Of a stretch of DNA of 54,826 nucleotides, positions 17,454 to 26,723 are shown in pieces. This DNA comes from Synergistaceae bacterium. GTDB lineage: Bacteria > Synergistota > Synergistia > Synergistales > Synergistaceae. Where the stretch lies: contig JAIRNC010000001.1 in assembly GCA_031258255.1 (NCBI GenBank), positions 1 to 54,826 on the forward strand, in the 5' to 3' direction. How positions within the stretch are numbered: the stretch's first letter is position 1; each line of letters opens with the position of its first letter. The notes beneath the pieces were generated by a model. It made no database searches, had not been told where the DNA came from, and worked only from the letters and a program-made list of their open reading frames with translations. The translations under genes were made by a program, and so were the position numbers.

Positions 17454-18571
17454 GCTGGTTCGGCGAGCTCCTTGTGGATCCGGAGCAAAAGGCCCACCCT
17501 CATCCACATCATAATGAGAGAGCTGCCGCCGTAGCTGACGAACGGCAAAGGCATTCCCGTGAGGGGCATCGCGTTCGTCACGCCCGCCACGTTTATGAAC
17601 AGCGGGATCGCTATGGTGAGCGTCACCCCCCAGACAAGCGCTGTCTCATACCCCTCCGGTACCCTGTTGTACAGTTCACGGCAGCGCGCGAGCCACAGGA
17701 GGAAGAGCGACAGGACCCCCAGCGTCCCGATCAGGCCCAGCTCCTCTCCTAACGCGGCGTATATGAAGTCGGTAGAGGCGGCGGGCAGGTACTGTAGTTT
17801 CTGGAAGCCGTGTCCGAGGCCTGTCCCCCACTTACCGCCGTTGGCGAAGGCGATGAGCCCCTGAATGGTCTGGAACCCCGCATCCAAGGGATCCAGCCAC
17901 GGGTTGAGGAAGGCGTAGACCCTCCTCATCCTGTACGGTTTCGACATGATAAAGACGGCAAACAGGGCAGCGCCGAAAACGCCTGCCACGAGCGGCATCT
18001 TCCATCCGAACCGCTCGACGTACATCCCCATGCAGATGGCGGAGATAAGGATGGTGGAGCCGAGGTCAGGCTGCTTCAAAAGCGGCGCGCCGGAAACCGA
18101 CATGATCAGCAGCAACAACCAGAAGCACTTCTGCGGGTTCATCTCGTTTCTCACAGTCAGCTTCGCAACCACCATGATCAGAGCCAGGGTGAGGATCTCG
18201 GACGGCTGGACGGACACCCCTGCCACGCGAATCCACCTGCGGGCGCCGCCCACCATGGAACCTACGCCTGGCACGAGGGTGGCCAGGAGCAGGATCATCG
18301 ACAGCGCCCAGAGCGGGCCGCTCATTTTGTACCAGGCCTTGACAGGGACGCAATACGTGACGAACATGGCCAGGACGCCGAGACCGAGCCATTGCAGCTG
18401 CTTTATGCCCATCGTAAAGGGCGTCCCGGACGCGTCGAAGGACGACGGGCTGGTAGTCGACGTCACCATCAGTATCCCGATCCCGCTCAAGACGAGAGGG
18501 ATCAGCCACAGCGTCGGGTCGACCTTGCCAACCCTGCCCGAGGCCGCCTGGAGGGTCCCTGCCTCATACAC
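17450..18571 (-). CDS. ftsW: Lipid II polymerase FtsW (SEDS family)
   Basis: A 373-residue SEDS protein with about ten membrane helices. Hallmarks are GARRWIRVAGVSVQPSEI, FLNPWLDPLDAGFQTIQ, the ALGEELGLIG loop with acidic residues and a C-terminal LPFVSYGGSSLI. FtsW polymerises septal glycan together with the class B penicillin-binding protein FtsI, encoded 5 kb upstream in the same operon. Start overlaps the murD stop by 8 bases. Confidence 0.96.
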   Translation of the reverse strand: MYEAGTLQAASGRVGKVDPTLWLIPLVLSGIGILMVTSTTSPSSFDASGTPFTMGIKQLQWLGLGVLAMFVTYCVPVKAWYKMSGPLWALSMILLLATLVPGVGSMVGGARRWIRVAGVSVQPSEILTLALIMVVAKLTVRNEMNPQKCFWLLLLIMSVSGAPLLKQPDLGSTILISAICMGMYVERFGWKMPLVAGVFGAALFAVFIMSKPYRMRRVYAFLNPWLDPLDAGFQTIQGLIAFANGGKWGTGLGHGFQKLQYLPAASTDFIYAALGEELGLIGTLGVLSLFLLWLARCRELYNRVPEGYETALVWGVTLTIAIPLFINVAGVTNAMPLTGMPLPFVSYGGSSLIMMWMRVGLLLRIHKELAEPA

Positions 18572-20054
18572 CGCGCTTCACCCCCGTAATCTGCCTTACC
18601 AGCGACGCGAAATGATCGCCGCGCTCGCCGTAGTTCTTATATGAATCCCAGCTCGTGCAAGCCGGGGAGAGGAGGACAACGTCGCCGGGGGCGGCCATGC
18701 CGCGCGCCAGGCGCACCGCCTCCTCCATCCCGCCAGCCTCGGTGAAATCCGTATAACCTTGGGCAGAGAGGGCGAGGGCTATCTCTCGGGACGCTTCGCC
18801 GATTAAAAGCGCGTGTTTCGCGAAGCTCACGAGGGGGGCGGCCAGTCTGCCGAAATCCTCGCCTTTGCGCCTTCCGCCAAGGATCACGATCTTCCTTCCC
18901 TCTATGGACGACAGGGCGGTCACGCAGGCGGCGATGTTCGTCCCCTTGGAGTCGTCCACGTACGACACGCCGTCGGACGAGAGCACCAGAGCGCACCGGT
19001 GCGGCGGCGGGGCATAGGTCGAGAGTGCCTCCCGCGCCTTTGCGATATCCAGGCCCAAGGCACTCACCGCCGCCATCGCCATCGCCGCGTTCTCCATGTT
19101 GTGCCTGCCTATCATGGTCGTCTCGTCGAAGCTGAACAACTCTTCTCCGAAGGCATAGGCACATCTGTGCCTCGTGCTCAGGGCGATCGCCCTGTCCGTC
19201 ATCCTGGAAGCGGGGACATCCCACGCCAGCGTGAACACATGCCCTTCCGGTTTCAGGGCAGACGCTTCCTCGGCCCTCACTATCGCAAAGCCGCGCGTAT
19301 GTTCGTTCAAGCAGGAGAGCGTGCTGAATAGGCCGGACACCTCCGGCGGCAGGGACGACGCGTACCCTTTCGCTGATGGCCTCGGGAACAACAGAGAGCT
19401 GTTGACGCCCCTGACGAACGTCAGTATCTTCGCCTTATCCGCGACGTAGTTTTCGTAAGAGCCGTGCCAGTCTATGTGATCAGGGGCCAGGTTCGTGACT
19501 GCCGCCGCGTCCAGGGCGAAATTCTTTGACCAGTGCAGCTGGAAGCTGCTCAGTTCAGCCACTATATAGGCGTAATCCGTCCCTGCCGCCTCCGCTATGG
19601 GGTTCCCGATGTTGCCTACGACGGCCACGCGCCCGTCTGGCTGGTTCAAATATTCGAGTAAATGCCCCAGGAGCGAAGTGGTCGTCGTCTTCCCGTTGCT
19701 CCCAGTGATCCCGATGACACGGCCTTTCAAGAACGGCGACACGAAGTCCAGCTCACCGATCAGCGGTACGCCCCCTTCCCGGATTTTGGCTATTATGGGC
19801 GCGTCAGGCGGGAAGCCGGAGCTGGTGACTGCCATGTCGCAGCTTAAAATCTTGTCGGAGTTCCCCGTCTCGCGCTGGGCGCCTATCTCCTCTAAGAGCG
19901 AGACGGTCTCTTGAGGCAGCTCCCGGGAGTCCGAGACGAACACGCGCGCGCCCGTCCGCGCCGCGAGGCGAGCTATCGCCGTCCCGCTCACGCCACAGCC
20001 CAGCACGCCGATCTTCACGCCAGCGAGCGTTGGAAGGTCATCGCCCATCGCCAT
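18564..20054 (-). CDS. murD: UDP-N-acetylmuramoylalanine--D-glutamate ligase MurD
   Basis: A 496-residue Mur ligase. It has an N-terminal Rossmann fold (IGVLGCGVSGTAIARLA), the P-loop ITGSNGKTTTTSLLGHLL, NLAPDHIDWHGSYENYVADKAKI, HNMENAAMAMAA, and a C-terminal domain with YVDDSKGTNIAA and LLSPACTSWDSYKNY. It adds D-Glu to UDP-MurNAc-L-Ala. The ATG directly abuts the mraY TAA; a second Met two codons later is possible. Confidence 0.96.
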   Translation of the reverse strand: MAMGDDLPTLAGVKIGVLGCGVSGTAIARLAARTGARVFVSDSRELPQETVSLLEEIGAQRETGNSDKILSCDMAVTSSGFPPDAPIIAKIREGGVPLIGELDFVSPFLKGRVIGITGSNGKTTTTSLLGHLLEYLNQPDGRVAVVGNIGNPIAEAAGTDYAYIVAELSSFQLHWSKNFALDAAAVTNLAPDHIDWHGSYENYVADKAKILTFVRGVNSSLLFPRPSAKGYASSLPPEVSGLFSTLSCLNEHTRGFAIVRAEEASALKPEGHVFTLAWDVPASRMTDRAIALSTRHRCAYAFGEELFSFDETTMIGRHNMENAAMAMAAVSALGLDIAKAREALSTYAPPPHRCALVLSSDGVSYVDDSKGTNIAACVTALSSIEGRKIVILGGRRKGEDFGRLAAPLVSFAKHALLIGEASREIALALSAQGYTDFTEAGGMEEAVRLARGMAAPGDVVLLSPACTSWDSYKNYGERGDHFASLVRQITGVKRGV

Positions 20055-21020
20055 TTAATATCGCCCCCCGTAAAGCTCGAATAGAGTCAGCAGCAGTATG
20101 AGAACCGCCGCCATGCCGGCCAGGTGCGCGAGGCAGAACCTCGCCACGATCTTGGTTTCCTTCCATCCGCACAGCTCGAAGTGGTGATGGAGGGGACTCA
20201 TGCGGAAAACTTTTTTCCCAAAGAAGCGTATGGAGAATATTTGGACAGCGACTGTTATGATCTCGACCCCAAAGATGAAGGCCAGAGGGAATACGAAGGC
20301 GAGAAAGCGCGACTCCACGCAGAGCGACAGCAGGAGGGCGCCCCAGAGGTGCGCGCCCACGTCCCCCATGAACAGCTCTGCAGGGTGCGCGTTGTGCCAG
20401 AGGAATGCCGCTAAGATGGCGATGCCCGCTACGGACGAGGCCGCGGCGGAATCCGTGCCGCAGAGGAGCGCGACGGCGCACAGCGACAAGATCATGGCGC
20501 TGCCAGCAAGCCCGTCCAAGCCGTCCGTCACGTTGACAGCGTTCAATATCCCAATCCCGAGGAACGACAGCAGGGCTGCGGCATAGGCCTGCGGGATCTC
20601 GATCCAAGGCGTGAGGTAAACGCCTCTTGACGAGGCCCACGCGGCCCAGGGCAACGTGACCGCTACCTGGAGGAACAATTTTTGAAGGCTCGTAAGGCCG
20701 TCGCCGGATCGCGCGCGGGCTTTCAAGGCGTCGTCCGCAAGGCCGACTACTGCGGCAAGGACGGGGTAGGCCCATATATGAGCCATTTCCCTGAGTCCCG
20801 CTGACCCAGAGAGGTATGACGCCGCAACGACAAATGGGACGAGCCCCAGCGCCACCAGTCCGCCCATGCTTGGCGTGCTGGACTTGCCTATGTGCGAGGC
20901 TAGGGCATACCACTTTGCCCCCCCCGCGCTAAACCGGCGCGACACGCGCAGGAATACGACCTGGCAGTAAAGGGCGGACGCGAAAAACAGGAGGGCGAGG
21001 CATAGGAGCTTCATCCTCAT
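20055..21020 (-). CDS. mraY: Phospho-MurNAc-pentapeptide transferase MraY
   Basis: A 321-residue integral membrane enzyme with about ten helices that makes lipid I. It keeps GLADDALKARARSGDGLTS (aspartate pair), ILNAVNVTDGLDGLAGSAM, FLWHNAHPAELFMGDVGAH and the HHHFELCGWKE loop with the three-His motif. The first residues are somewhat shorter than in E. coli (360). Its ATG overlaps the stop of the murF-like gene by four bases. Confidence 0.96.
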   Translation of the reverse strand: MRMKLLCLALLFFASALYCQVVFLRVSRRFSAGGAKWYALASHIGKSSTPSMGGLVALGLVPFVVAASYLSGSAGLREMAHIWAYPVLAAVVGLADDALKARARSGDGLTSLQKLFLQVAVTLPWAAWASSRGVYLTPWIEIPQAYAAALLSFLGIGILNAVNVTDGLDGLAGSAMILSLCAVALLCGTDSAAASSVAGIAILAAFLWHNAHPAELFMGDVGAHLWGALLLSLCVESRFLAFVFPLAFIFGVEIITVAVQIFSIRFFGKKVFRMSPLHHHFELCGWKETKIVARFCLAHLAGMAAVLILLLTLFELYGGRY

Positions 21021-22132
21021 GGCGCTACCTCCTCCGCGCGGAATATTCTTGAAATATCGTAGCGCCCGGAATCCATCACGAGCGTCACGGCGCCGTCCAG
21101 CGACGCGGGGTCGAAGTCCCTCATGAAGGCTTCCACGTCATCCCACTTGCCGCGCAGGGACGTCTGTTCCGTCGCGATGCCGTCCCACTCTTTGCCTATA
21201 AGGTAGACGCCGTCCAAAAGACAGGCGCGGATCAATGTCACCTCGCTCTGGTGCCTTAAGTCGGCGCCCTGATCACCCATACCGCCCAAAATGGCCAGCT
21301 TGGCGGTATTCTCCGGCGCGACGAACTCTACTAAGTCCTTGATATGCCGTGAGGCAGAGTCAAAGTTAGCGCCGCGCGATTCGTCGATCACAAGGCCGCA
21401 GCCGGCGCGGCGTACCCCCCCCGCTCCGAGAGGGAACCTGACCTCTGCTATCCCGGAGCGGATTTCAGCTGACGGCACGCCCAGTTCGCGGGCCACGGAG
21501 AACGCGAACGCCATGCCTCTCGCGTTCTGTCTGCCGAATATTTTCGAATGGCAGCGGTGTTCCTCGCCAAACGCGGATACGACTGCACTCAGCTCCGGCG
21601 TCCCCTGCGGCCCCAGGCCGCTCCTGGACTCCTTTATCGTCACGTCCTCCCCGGCGAAGCCCACAGATCTCGTTTCCACCAGGGCGCTCTTTTTAAGCGC
21701 CTCGGCTGCGGCGCTCACGGTCTCGTCGTCCCTGTTGTAGTGCAGGACGGCCCTGCTGCTCTGACAGGCCAGCGCGGACAGGAGCGCGCTCTCTGGGGCG
21801 CCTGGCTGCCCGTCCATGCCAGAAGCGCCGGTTATGGCGATCTGGGCGGGAGGGAAATTTTTGACGAATTCAGCCGCTTCGCTGATCGATGCGCTCTCCA
21901 GCTCCCAGACGACCGCGGTCGCGTCCTCCGGAATCCCGAGTATCTTGTCGGCACAGGCTGTGATATCACGGCAGCGTATCGCCTCGTAGAAAACCTTGAA
22001 GGATCCCGCGAGGGCATGATGGATGAACAGGGCCGCGACCCGCCCGTAGCCGCCGCTGACTACTACGGTGCAGGGCGATAGCCTCATGAGCCTCGACCTG
22101 GCCTCTCTCAGGATGCTGTCCGCGCCCGCCAT
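21017..22132 (-). CDS. Degenerate MurF-like Mur ligase lacking the ATP-binding loop
   Basis: Position between murE and mraY is that of murF (D-Ala-D-Ala adding enzyme), and the last two thirds align by eye with MurF: PPAQIAITGASG, GRQNARGMAFAFSVARELG (for the HNxxNxxAA motif), VIDESRGANFDSA (for IDDSYNANPxSM) and LAILGGMGDQG. The P-loop, normally GxxGKT/S, reads GGYGRVA at residues 27-33, so the essential Lys and Thr/Ser are gone. The usual N-terminal UDP-binding domain of about 80 residues is missing (371 residues instead of about 450). It is a full open frame in a tightly packed operon, so it is probably expressed. Catalytic MurF activity looks unlikely; a scaffold or regulatory role, or a true MurF elsewhere, is inferred. 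Confidence 0.8.
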   Translation of the reverse strand: MAGADSILREARSRLMRLSPCTVVVSGGYGRVAALFIHHALAGSFKVFYEAIRCRDITACADKILGIPEDATAVVWELESASISEAAEFVKNFPPAQIAITGASGMDGQPGAPESALLSALACQSSRAVLHYNRDDETVSAAAEALKKSALVETRSVGFAGEDVTIKESRSGLGPQGTPELSAVVSAFGEEHRCHSKIFGRQNARGMAFAFSVARELGVPSAEIRSGIAEVRFPLGAGGVRRAGCGLVIDESRGANFDSASRHIKDLVEFVAPENTAKLAILGGMGDQGADLRHQSEVTLIRACLLDGVYLIGKEWDGIATEQTSLRGKWDDVEAFMRDFDPASLDGAVTLVMDSGRYDISRIFRAEEVAP

Positions 22133-22145
22133 CTCCCGTAACCTC

Positions 22146-23648
22146 TTAGCCCGCGTTCCCCGAACGCTCGCGCGCCCATTCGAGGACCGTCTCGGAATCG
22201 CTGAAATGCTCCTTGTGGCTGCCGAAGTCCATGTAATTTTCCGGCCCCTTGCCAGCGATCAGGACGACATCGCCAGGCTGCGCCGCGCCAAGGGCCATCC
22301 TGATGGCCTCCCGCCTGTCCAGGACTATATCGTATTCTGCGGCGACGCCGGACGACAGGAGCCCTGCCTCCACCTGCCCCGCTATGTCCTCCGGACGCTC
22401 CGACCTCGGGTTGTCCGTCGTTATGACGATACGGTCGGCCATGCGGGCCATGACACCCCCCGCTACGGGCCTTTTCTGGGGCGCCCTGTCCCCCCCGGCG
22501 CCCCAGAGGACCCAGAGCTTGCCGCGCTTTACCGCTCTTAGCGTGGACAACGTCTGTTCCAGGCCGTCCGGGCTGTGGGCGAAATCGACGAAGGCCGCGA
22601 AGCCGCCTAGGTCATAGTGCTCCAGCCTGCCCGGAACCTGAGCGCACCCTGCGACCCCACTGGCGATCTTCTCATGAGGCACGCCCAGAGAGTCGGCGAT
22701 TACGACGCTCTCCAGCACGTTCGAGACGTTGTGCGCCCCTATGAACGGCGAGCGCGTTTTGATGCGCGAGCCGCAGGGGAAAGTTATGTCTAGTGTCGTC
22801 CCGTCGATGCCCGCTTCAGTGACGCGGCACCTATAGAGGGAACCGTCCACGCTCTTGATGGAGAAACCCCTGGCATTGCCGGGGAACTCCTCTATGAGCC
22901 GTCTGCCGTAACGGTCGTCAGCGTTTACGGAGGCCGCCCAGTCGCCGCGCATGTAACGGGTGAACAGGAGGCGCTTCGCTGCGAAATAGCTTTCCATGTC
23001 GCCGTGATATTCCAGGTGCTCGATCGTGAGGTTGCTGAAACCGGCCCTGTCGAAGGCACACCCCTGGAGCCTCCCTTGATGGAGGCCGTGAGAGGACGCT
23101 TCCATGACGCAGCAGGAAGCGCCGTTTTGAACCATGGCCGCCAGTGCCCGCTGGATGTCCGGACCCTCAGGGGTAGTGCGCGACGCCTCCGTCTCAGTCC
23201 TTGCGTCGTCGTACACGACAGTCCCGAGCATCCCCGTCGTAAAGCCCGCTGACCGCATGATGGACCGCGTAATGTAGGCCGTCGTGGTCTTCCCGTTGGT
23301 GCCGGTCACGGCAATCATCGTCAGCTTTTCGGCAGGGCGCCCGTACAGTATCGACGCTGCCTCGCCCATCGATGCGCGGACGTCGGGGACGATTATCATC
23401 GGCACGTCAGCAGGGATCTCGCGCTCGCATAACAGGGCGGACGCCCCGGCGCGCAACGCGTCTGCCGCGAAATCATGGCCGTCGTTTGAGACGCCCGCGA
23501 AACACGCGAACATGACGCCGCCCCCTGCCGCGACCCTTCTGCTGTCGTACGCTATCTCCCTGATGTTGGCAGAATTATCGCCCGATTTCGAGGGGAGCTT
23601 TAATGTTTTTTCCCCGCTTAGTTCGCTGTAAAGTTCTTCTATCTTCAA
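22146..23648 (-). CDS. murE: UDP-MurNAc-tripeptide synthetase MurE (meso-DAP type)
   Basis: The roughly 500-residue ligase has P-loop VTGTNGKTTTAYITRS, MEASSHGLHQGRLQG, SNLTIEHLEYHGDMESY, and the C-terminal specificity motif TTDNPRSERPEDI. DNPR is the signature of meso-diaminopimelate-adding enzymes, so the peptidoglycan is of mDAP type. An AGAGG ribosome site fits TTG at 23648 better than the GTG at 23657. It lies between ftsI and the murF-like gene. Confidence 0.96.
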   Translation of the reverse strand: MKIEELYSELSGEKTLKLPSKSGDNSANIREIAYDSRRVAAGGGVMFACFAGVSNDGHDFAADALRAGASALLCEREIPADVPMIIVPDVRASMGEAASILYGRPAEKLTMIAVTGTNGKTTTAYITRSIMRSAGFTTGMLGTVVYDDARTETEASRTTPEGPDIQRALAAMVQNGASCCVMEASSHGLHQGRLQGCAFDRAGFSNLTIEHLEYHGDMESYFAAKRLLFTRYMRGDWAASVNADDRYGRRLIEEFPGNARGFSIKSVDGSLYRCRVTEAGIDGTTLDITFPCGSRIKTRSPFIGAHNVSNVLESVVIADSLGVPHEKIASGVAGCAQVPGRLEHYDLGGFAAFVDFAHSPDGLEQTLSTLRAVKRGKLWVLWGAGGDRAPQKRPVAGGVMARMADRIVITTDNPRSERPEDIAGQVEAGLLSSGVAAEYDIVLDRREAIRMALGAAQPGDVVLIAGKGPENYMDFGSHKEHFSDSETVLEWARERSGNAG

Positions 23649-23676
23649 AACAATCACCTCTAGCCAGGGAACTCAG

Positions 23677-25377
23677 CTATGAGCTGGCCGCCATTCGGGC
23701 CGTCATGCTGAGCCTGGTCATGTCCTCCACTATGGCCTTGAATATCGGGGCGGCGATCTCGCCCCCGTAGTAACGGCCTCCGCTGGGCTCGCCTAAAACG
23801 ATGAGCAGGACGTAATCTGGGTCATCGTGGGGCCAGAACCCAACGAACGAGCTGACGTACCGACCCTTCGTGTACCCGCCGCCCATGGCTATCTGGGCCG
23901 TCCCGGTCTTGCCGGCGAGATCTACGCCCTCGACTCTGGCCGCCTTGCCCGTGCCTATGCTGACGGTCTTTGCGAGCGCATCCTTTATCCAGTCGCACGT
24001 GGCCTCGTTCAGGACAGCGTTCCTGACCCTCCTCTTGCCCTGGTGTATGACCTTGCCGTTCGCGTTCCTCACCTCTGCGATGATATAGGGCTTCAACAGC
24101 TCCCCGCCGCCCGCGATGGCGCTTATCCCCATGGCGAGCTGCAACGGCGTCACCGCAAGCCCTTGACCGATAGCCAGGTTAGCCCGCGCGATCCCCAGCC
24201 ACTCCCCAGGCGAACGCAACAGCCCCTCCTCCTCGCCAGATATCTCGATGTCGGACTTGACTCCGAAACCGAACTGGCGGAGCATCCCGTAAGCCCTGTG
24301 GGCGTTTGCCCTGTTCCCTATGGTCGCCATCCCAGTGTTGCACGACTTGATAAGGAGCCCCTCCTGGTCGAGCGTCCCGTGGCTGCTGACGTCCCGGATC
24401 ATGCCTCCGGCGATGGCGAGCCGCCCATTGCAGGTAAATTTTTCGTTCTGCGGGGCTACGCCCATCTCCTTGGCTATACCTAGGAAAATGGGCTTGAAGG
24501 TGGAGCCTGGCTCGTAAACGCGGGCTATGGCGTTGTTGCGGAGCGCCTCGGCGTTACCGAAGCTGGCTCGGTCGTTCAGGTTCGTCTGGGGGTAGCTCGC
24601 CATGGCGATGATTTCGCCGGTCTTTGGGTCAACGCACACTCCGGCGCCCCACTTCGTCCCGGCAGCCACAGCGCCCTCCCGGAGCTTCCACTCCACGATC
24701 TGCTGTATTTTCGAGTCCAGCGTCAGCGTTATAGACCCGGCGCCCACCTGCAACGTCCCGGCGCTGCTGCCTATGAAGTCGAGGAGGTCCCCCTTGGCGT
24801 TCCTCACGAAAAAGCGCGTCTGGGGCGGCGAGAAGAGGACGTTGTTCCACTCCCGCTCCACACCGCTCAGGCCGGAACCGTCTATGTCACAGAACCCTAT
24901 CACCTGAGAGGCGAGTTCTCCGTGGGGATACTTCCGCTGGCTCTCCCTTATCCGAAAGAGCCCGGGTACGTCCTTTTCGATGAGCTTTTCGGCCGTGGTG
25001 AAAGGGACCTTCCTCTCCACCCAGTGGAACCTGCCGGGCAGGGACCGCGAAAATTTATCTGCCACCGCCTTGCCGAAGAAGGGCGTGAAGGCGTCCGCGC
25101 TGGCTGGCTGCCAGAACATCGGGTCGATGAAAAAACTCACCGACGGGACGGAGATCGCAAGGGGGATGCCGTTTCGATCCCTCACGTCACCCCTCGACGT
25201 TGAGATAGGCACCTGCGCCCAATACTGCCGCTGGGACTGCCTTCTCACCCTTCCGTCAGGAAACGCGTGTACACGCACCGTCTGGAGGGCCAGGAGGATC
25301 GTCACGATAACGACGGCCCCCCACGCGCTTTTCGAACGCCACGACTCCCTCTGAACCTTCTCCTTAATCTTTGGCAT
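23677..25377 (-). CDS. ftsI: Septal transpeptidase FtsI (class B penicillin-binding protein)
   Basis: A 566-residue class B PBP with one N-terminal transmembrane helix (about 17-38), a pedestal domain (STSRGDVRDRNGIPLA) and a transpeptidase domain. The catalytic motifs are EPGSTFKP (SxxK), KSCNTGM (SxN) and LAGKTGTAQ (KTG). It cross-links septal peptidoglycan and works with FtsW and FtsL. There is no C-terminal PASTA domain of the sporulation or Gram-positive type. Start overlaps ftsL by 14 bases. Confidence 0.95.
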   Translation of the reverse strand: MPKIKEKVQRESWRSKSAWGAVVIVTILLALQTVRVHAFPDGRVRRQSQRQYWAQVPISTSRGDVRDRNGIPLAISVPSVSFFIDPMFWQPASADAFTPFFGKAVADKFSRSLPGRFHWVERKVPFTTAEKLIEKDVPGLFRIRESQRKYPHGELASQVIGFCDIDGSGLSGVEREWNNVLFSPPQTRFFVRNAKGDLLDFIGSSAGTLQVGAGSITLTLDSKIQQIVEWKLREGAVAAGTKWGAGVCVDPKTGEIIAMASYPQTNLNDRASFGNAEALRNNAIARVYEPGSTFKPIFLGIAKEMGVAPQNEKFTCNGRLAIAGGMIRDVSSHGTLDQEGLLIKSCNTGMATIGNRANAHRAYGMLRQFGFGVKSDIEISGEEEGLLRSPGEWLGIARANLAIGQGLAVTPLQLAMGISAIAGGGELLKPYIIAEVRNANGKVIHQGKRRVRNAVLNEATCDWIKDALAKTVSIGTGKAARVEGVDLAGKTGTAQIAMGGGYTKGRYVSSFVGFWPHDDPDYVLLIVLGEPSGGRYYGGEIAAPIFKAIVEDMTRLSMTARMAASS

Positions 25378-25777
25378 TTGCCGTCCCTACAAAGAGACGC
25401 GACAAGCCACCGGGGGATGACGCAAACGTGCCAGCCGCGGACGGGTTTGGCGACGCGGCGTCGCCCGGGCCATGACGGAGCCGTATCGTCTCTACGTCGC
25501 GCGCCGTCACCATGTTCAGCTCCGCCCTCGCGTAGTTGTAGATGCGGGATGGGGAGAGCAGGGAGGAGAAGCGCTCCTCCAATACCGCGTTTTTGTTGTT
25601 GACAGCCTCGATCCGCGCGGTTATGCTGGCGAGCCTGTGCTCCAGGTAAAGCCCGTACAGCCGCAAGCTTCCGAGCGTCATGGCTGAGATCAGCACTCCC
25701 AACAGACACACCACGCAGACTTTCGATTGAGAACCCGTTCTTTCATGCCTTGCCGAGGGTGCTTTCACCTTGACCAT
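25364..25777 (-). CDS. ftsL: FtsL-like division protein
   Basis: A 137-residue small bitopic protein: a basic N-terminus, one transmembrane helix (about 19-40), and a heptad-type coiled coil (HRLASITARIEAVNNKNAVLEERFSSL) followed by ARAELNMV, which is the FtsL/septum-initiator pattern. The last 40 residues are disordered and rich in Pro, Ser and Gly. Identity rests on topology and on its place between rsmH and ftsI. It overlaps rsmH by 35 bases. An AAGGAGG site lies 3 bases before the ATG. Confidence 0.85.
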   Translation of the reverse strand: MVKVKAPSARHERTGSQSKVCVVCLLGVLISAMTLGSLRLYGLYLEHRLASITARIEAVNNKNAVLEERFSSLLSPSRIYNYARAELNMVTARDVETIRLRHGPGDAASPNPSAAGTFASSPGGLSRLFVGTANAKD

Positions 25778-26723
25778 GCCTCCTTGCGTCTTTGCCCTTG
25801 CTCGCGGGCTGTCCTTTTACAAACGCTCTGAGCTTTGCGCTCCTGGCGCTCCTGTTGGCCTCTATCTCGTCACTGCCTGGGACGAGCGGGCGTTTCATGA
25901 GAACCATGCCCCTGCCCTCCGCCGACCATTGCAGGAAACGCCGTTTCACTATCCTGTCCTCCAGCGAGTGATACGAGATGACGACGATGACCCCCATCTG
26001 CCCAGCGACCGTGATCGCGCCGTCCAGCCCCTCGCTCAGGGCCTCCAGCTCCGAATTTACCGCGATCCGGAGCGCCTGGAACACCCTCCTGGCTGGGTGC
26101 CCGCCCATCTTCCGCTGAACCGGCGCCGGGAGAGTCCTGCGGATGAGGGCAGTGAACTCCCCTGTCGTGGCAGGGGACTCTCCCCTCTCGCGGGCGCGCA
26201 CCAGGGCCTTGGCGATCTGATAGGCGTAGCGCTCCTCCCCGTACTCCCTGAAGACCCTGGCCAGTTCCGGCGCGCCCCTCGTGGCGATGAACTCCTCTGC
26301 CGTGATCGACCCGCCGTCCCGGTCCATCCTCATATCGAGGGGCCCGTCGTCCTGAAACGAAAATCCTCTGCCAGGAACGGACAGCTGCATGTTCGAGACG
26401 CCGAGGTCGAAGAGGATCCCGCTGGCGCCGCGCCAGCCCTCCTCCGTCGCCAGACGCGCGATCCCACGGAAGTTCTCCGGGACGACCCGCACCCTGCCGC
26501 CGTATAGGGACAGCCTCCCTGATGCCAGCGAGCGTGCGTCTGAGTCCTGATCGAAGGCGACCAAGGACGCGCGGGGAAATCCCTCAAGCACTGCCAGCGC
26601 GTGTCCGCCAGCGCCCAGCGTCGCGTCCACGAAAACAGCTTCTGAGCCCGTCCCCGTAAACCCCTCGTAGATTTCGACGACTTCCTTGGCCATCACAGGG
26701 ACGTGTACGCTTACAGCAGCCAT
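25743..26723 (-). CDS. rsmH: 16S rRNA (cytosine-1402-N4)-methyltransferase RsmH (MraW)
   Basis: A 326-residue SAM methyltransferase. Motifs: HVPVMAKEVVEIY, FVDATLGAGGHALAVLE (SAM site), GILFDLGVSNMQLSVPGRGFSF, PLDMRMD and VVISYHSLEDRIVKRRF near the C-terminus. It methylates C1402 of 16S rRNA and is part of the mraZ-mraW head of dcw clusters. The ATG at 26723 has GGAGGAG six bases upstream and overlaps the end of mraZ by 13 bases; the frame is open further upstream, but only as a shadow of mraZ. Confidence 0.97.
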   Translation of the reverse strand: MAAVSVHVPVMAKEVVEIYEGFTGTGSEAVFVDATLGAGGHALAVLEGFPRASLVAFDQDSDARSLASGRLSLYGGRVRVVPENFRGIARLATEEGWRGASGILFDLGVSNMQLSVPGRGFSFQDDGPLDMRMDRDGGSITAEEFIATRGAPELARVFREYGEERYAYQIAKALVRARERGESPATTGEFTALIRRTLPAPVQRKMGGHPARRVFQALRIAVNSELEALSEGLDGAITVAGQMGVIVVISYHSLEDRIVKRRFLQWSAEGRGMVLMKRPLVPGSDEIEANRSARSAKLRAFVKGQPASKGKDARRHGQGESTLGKA

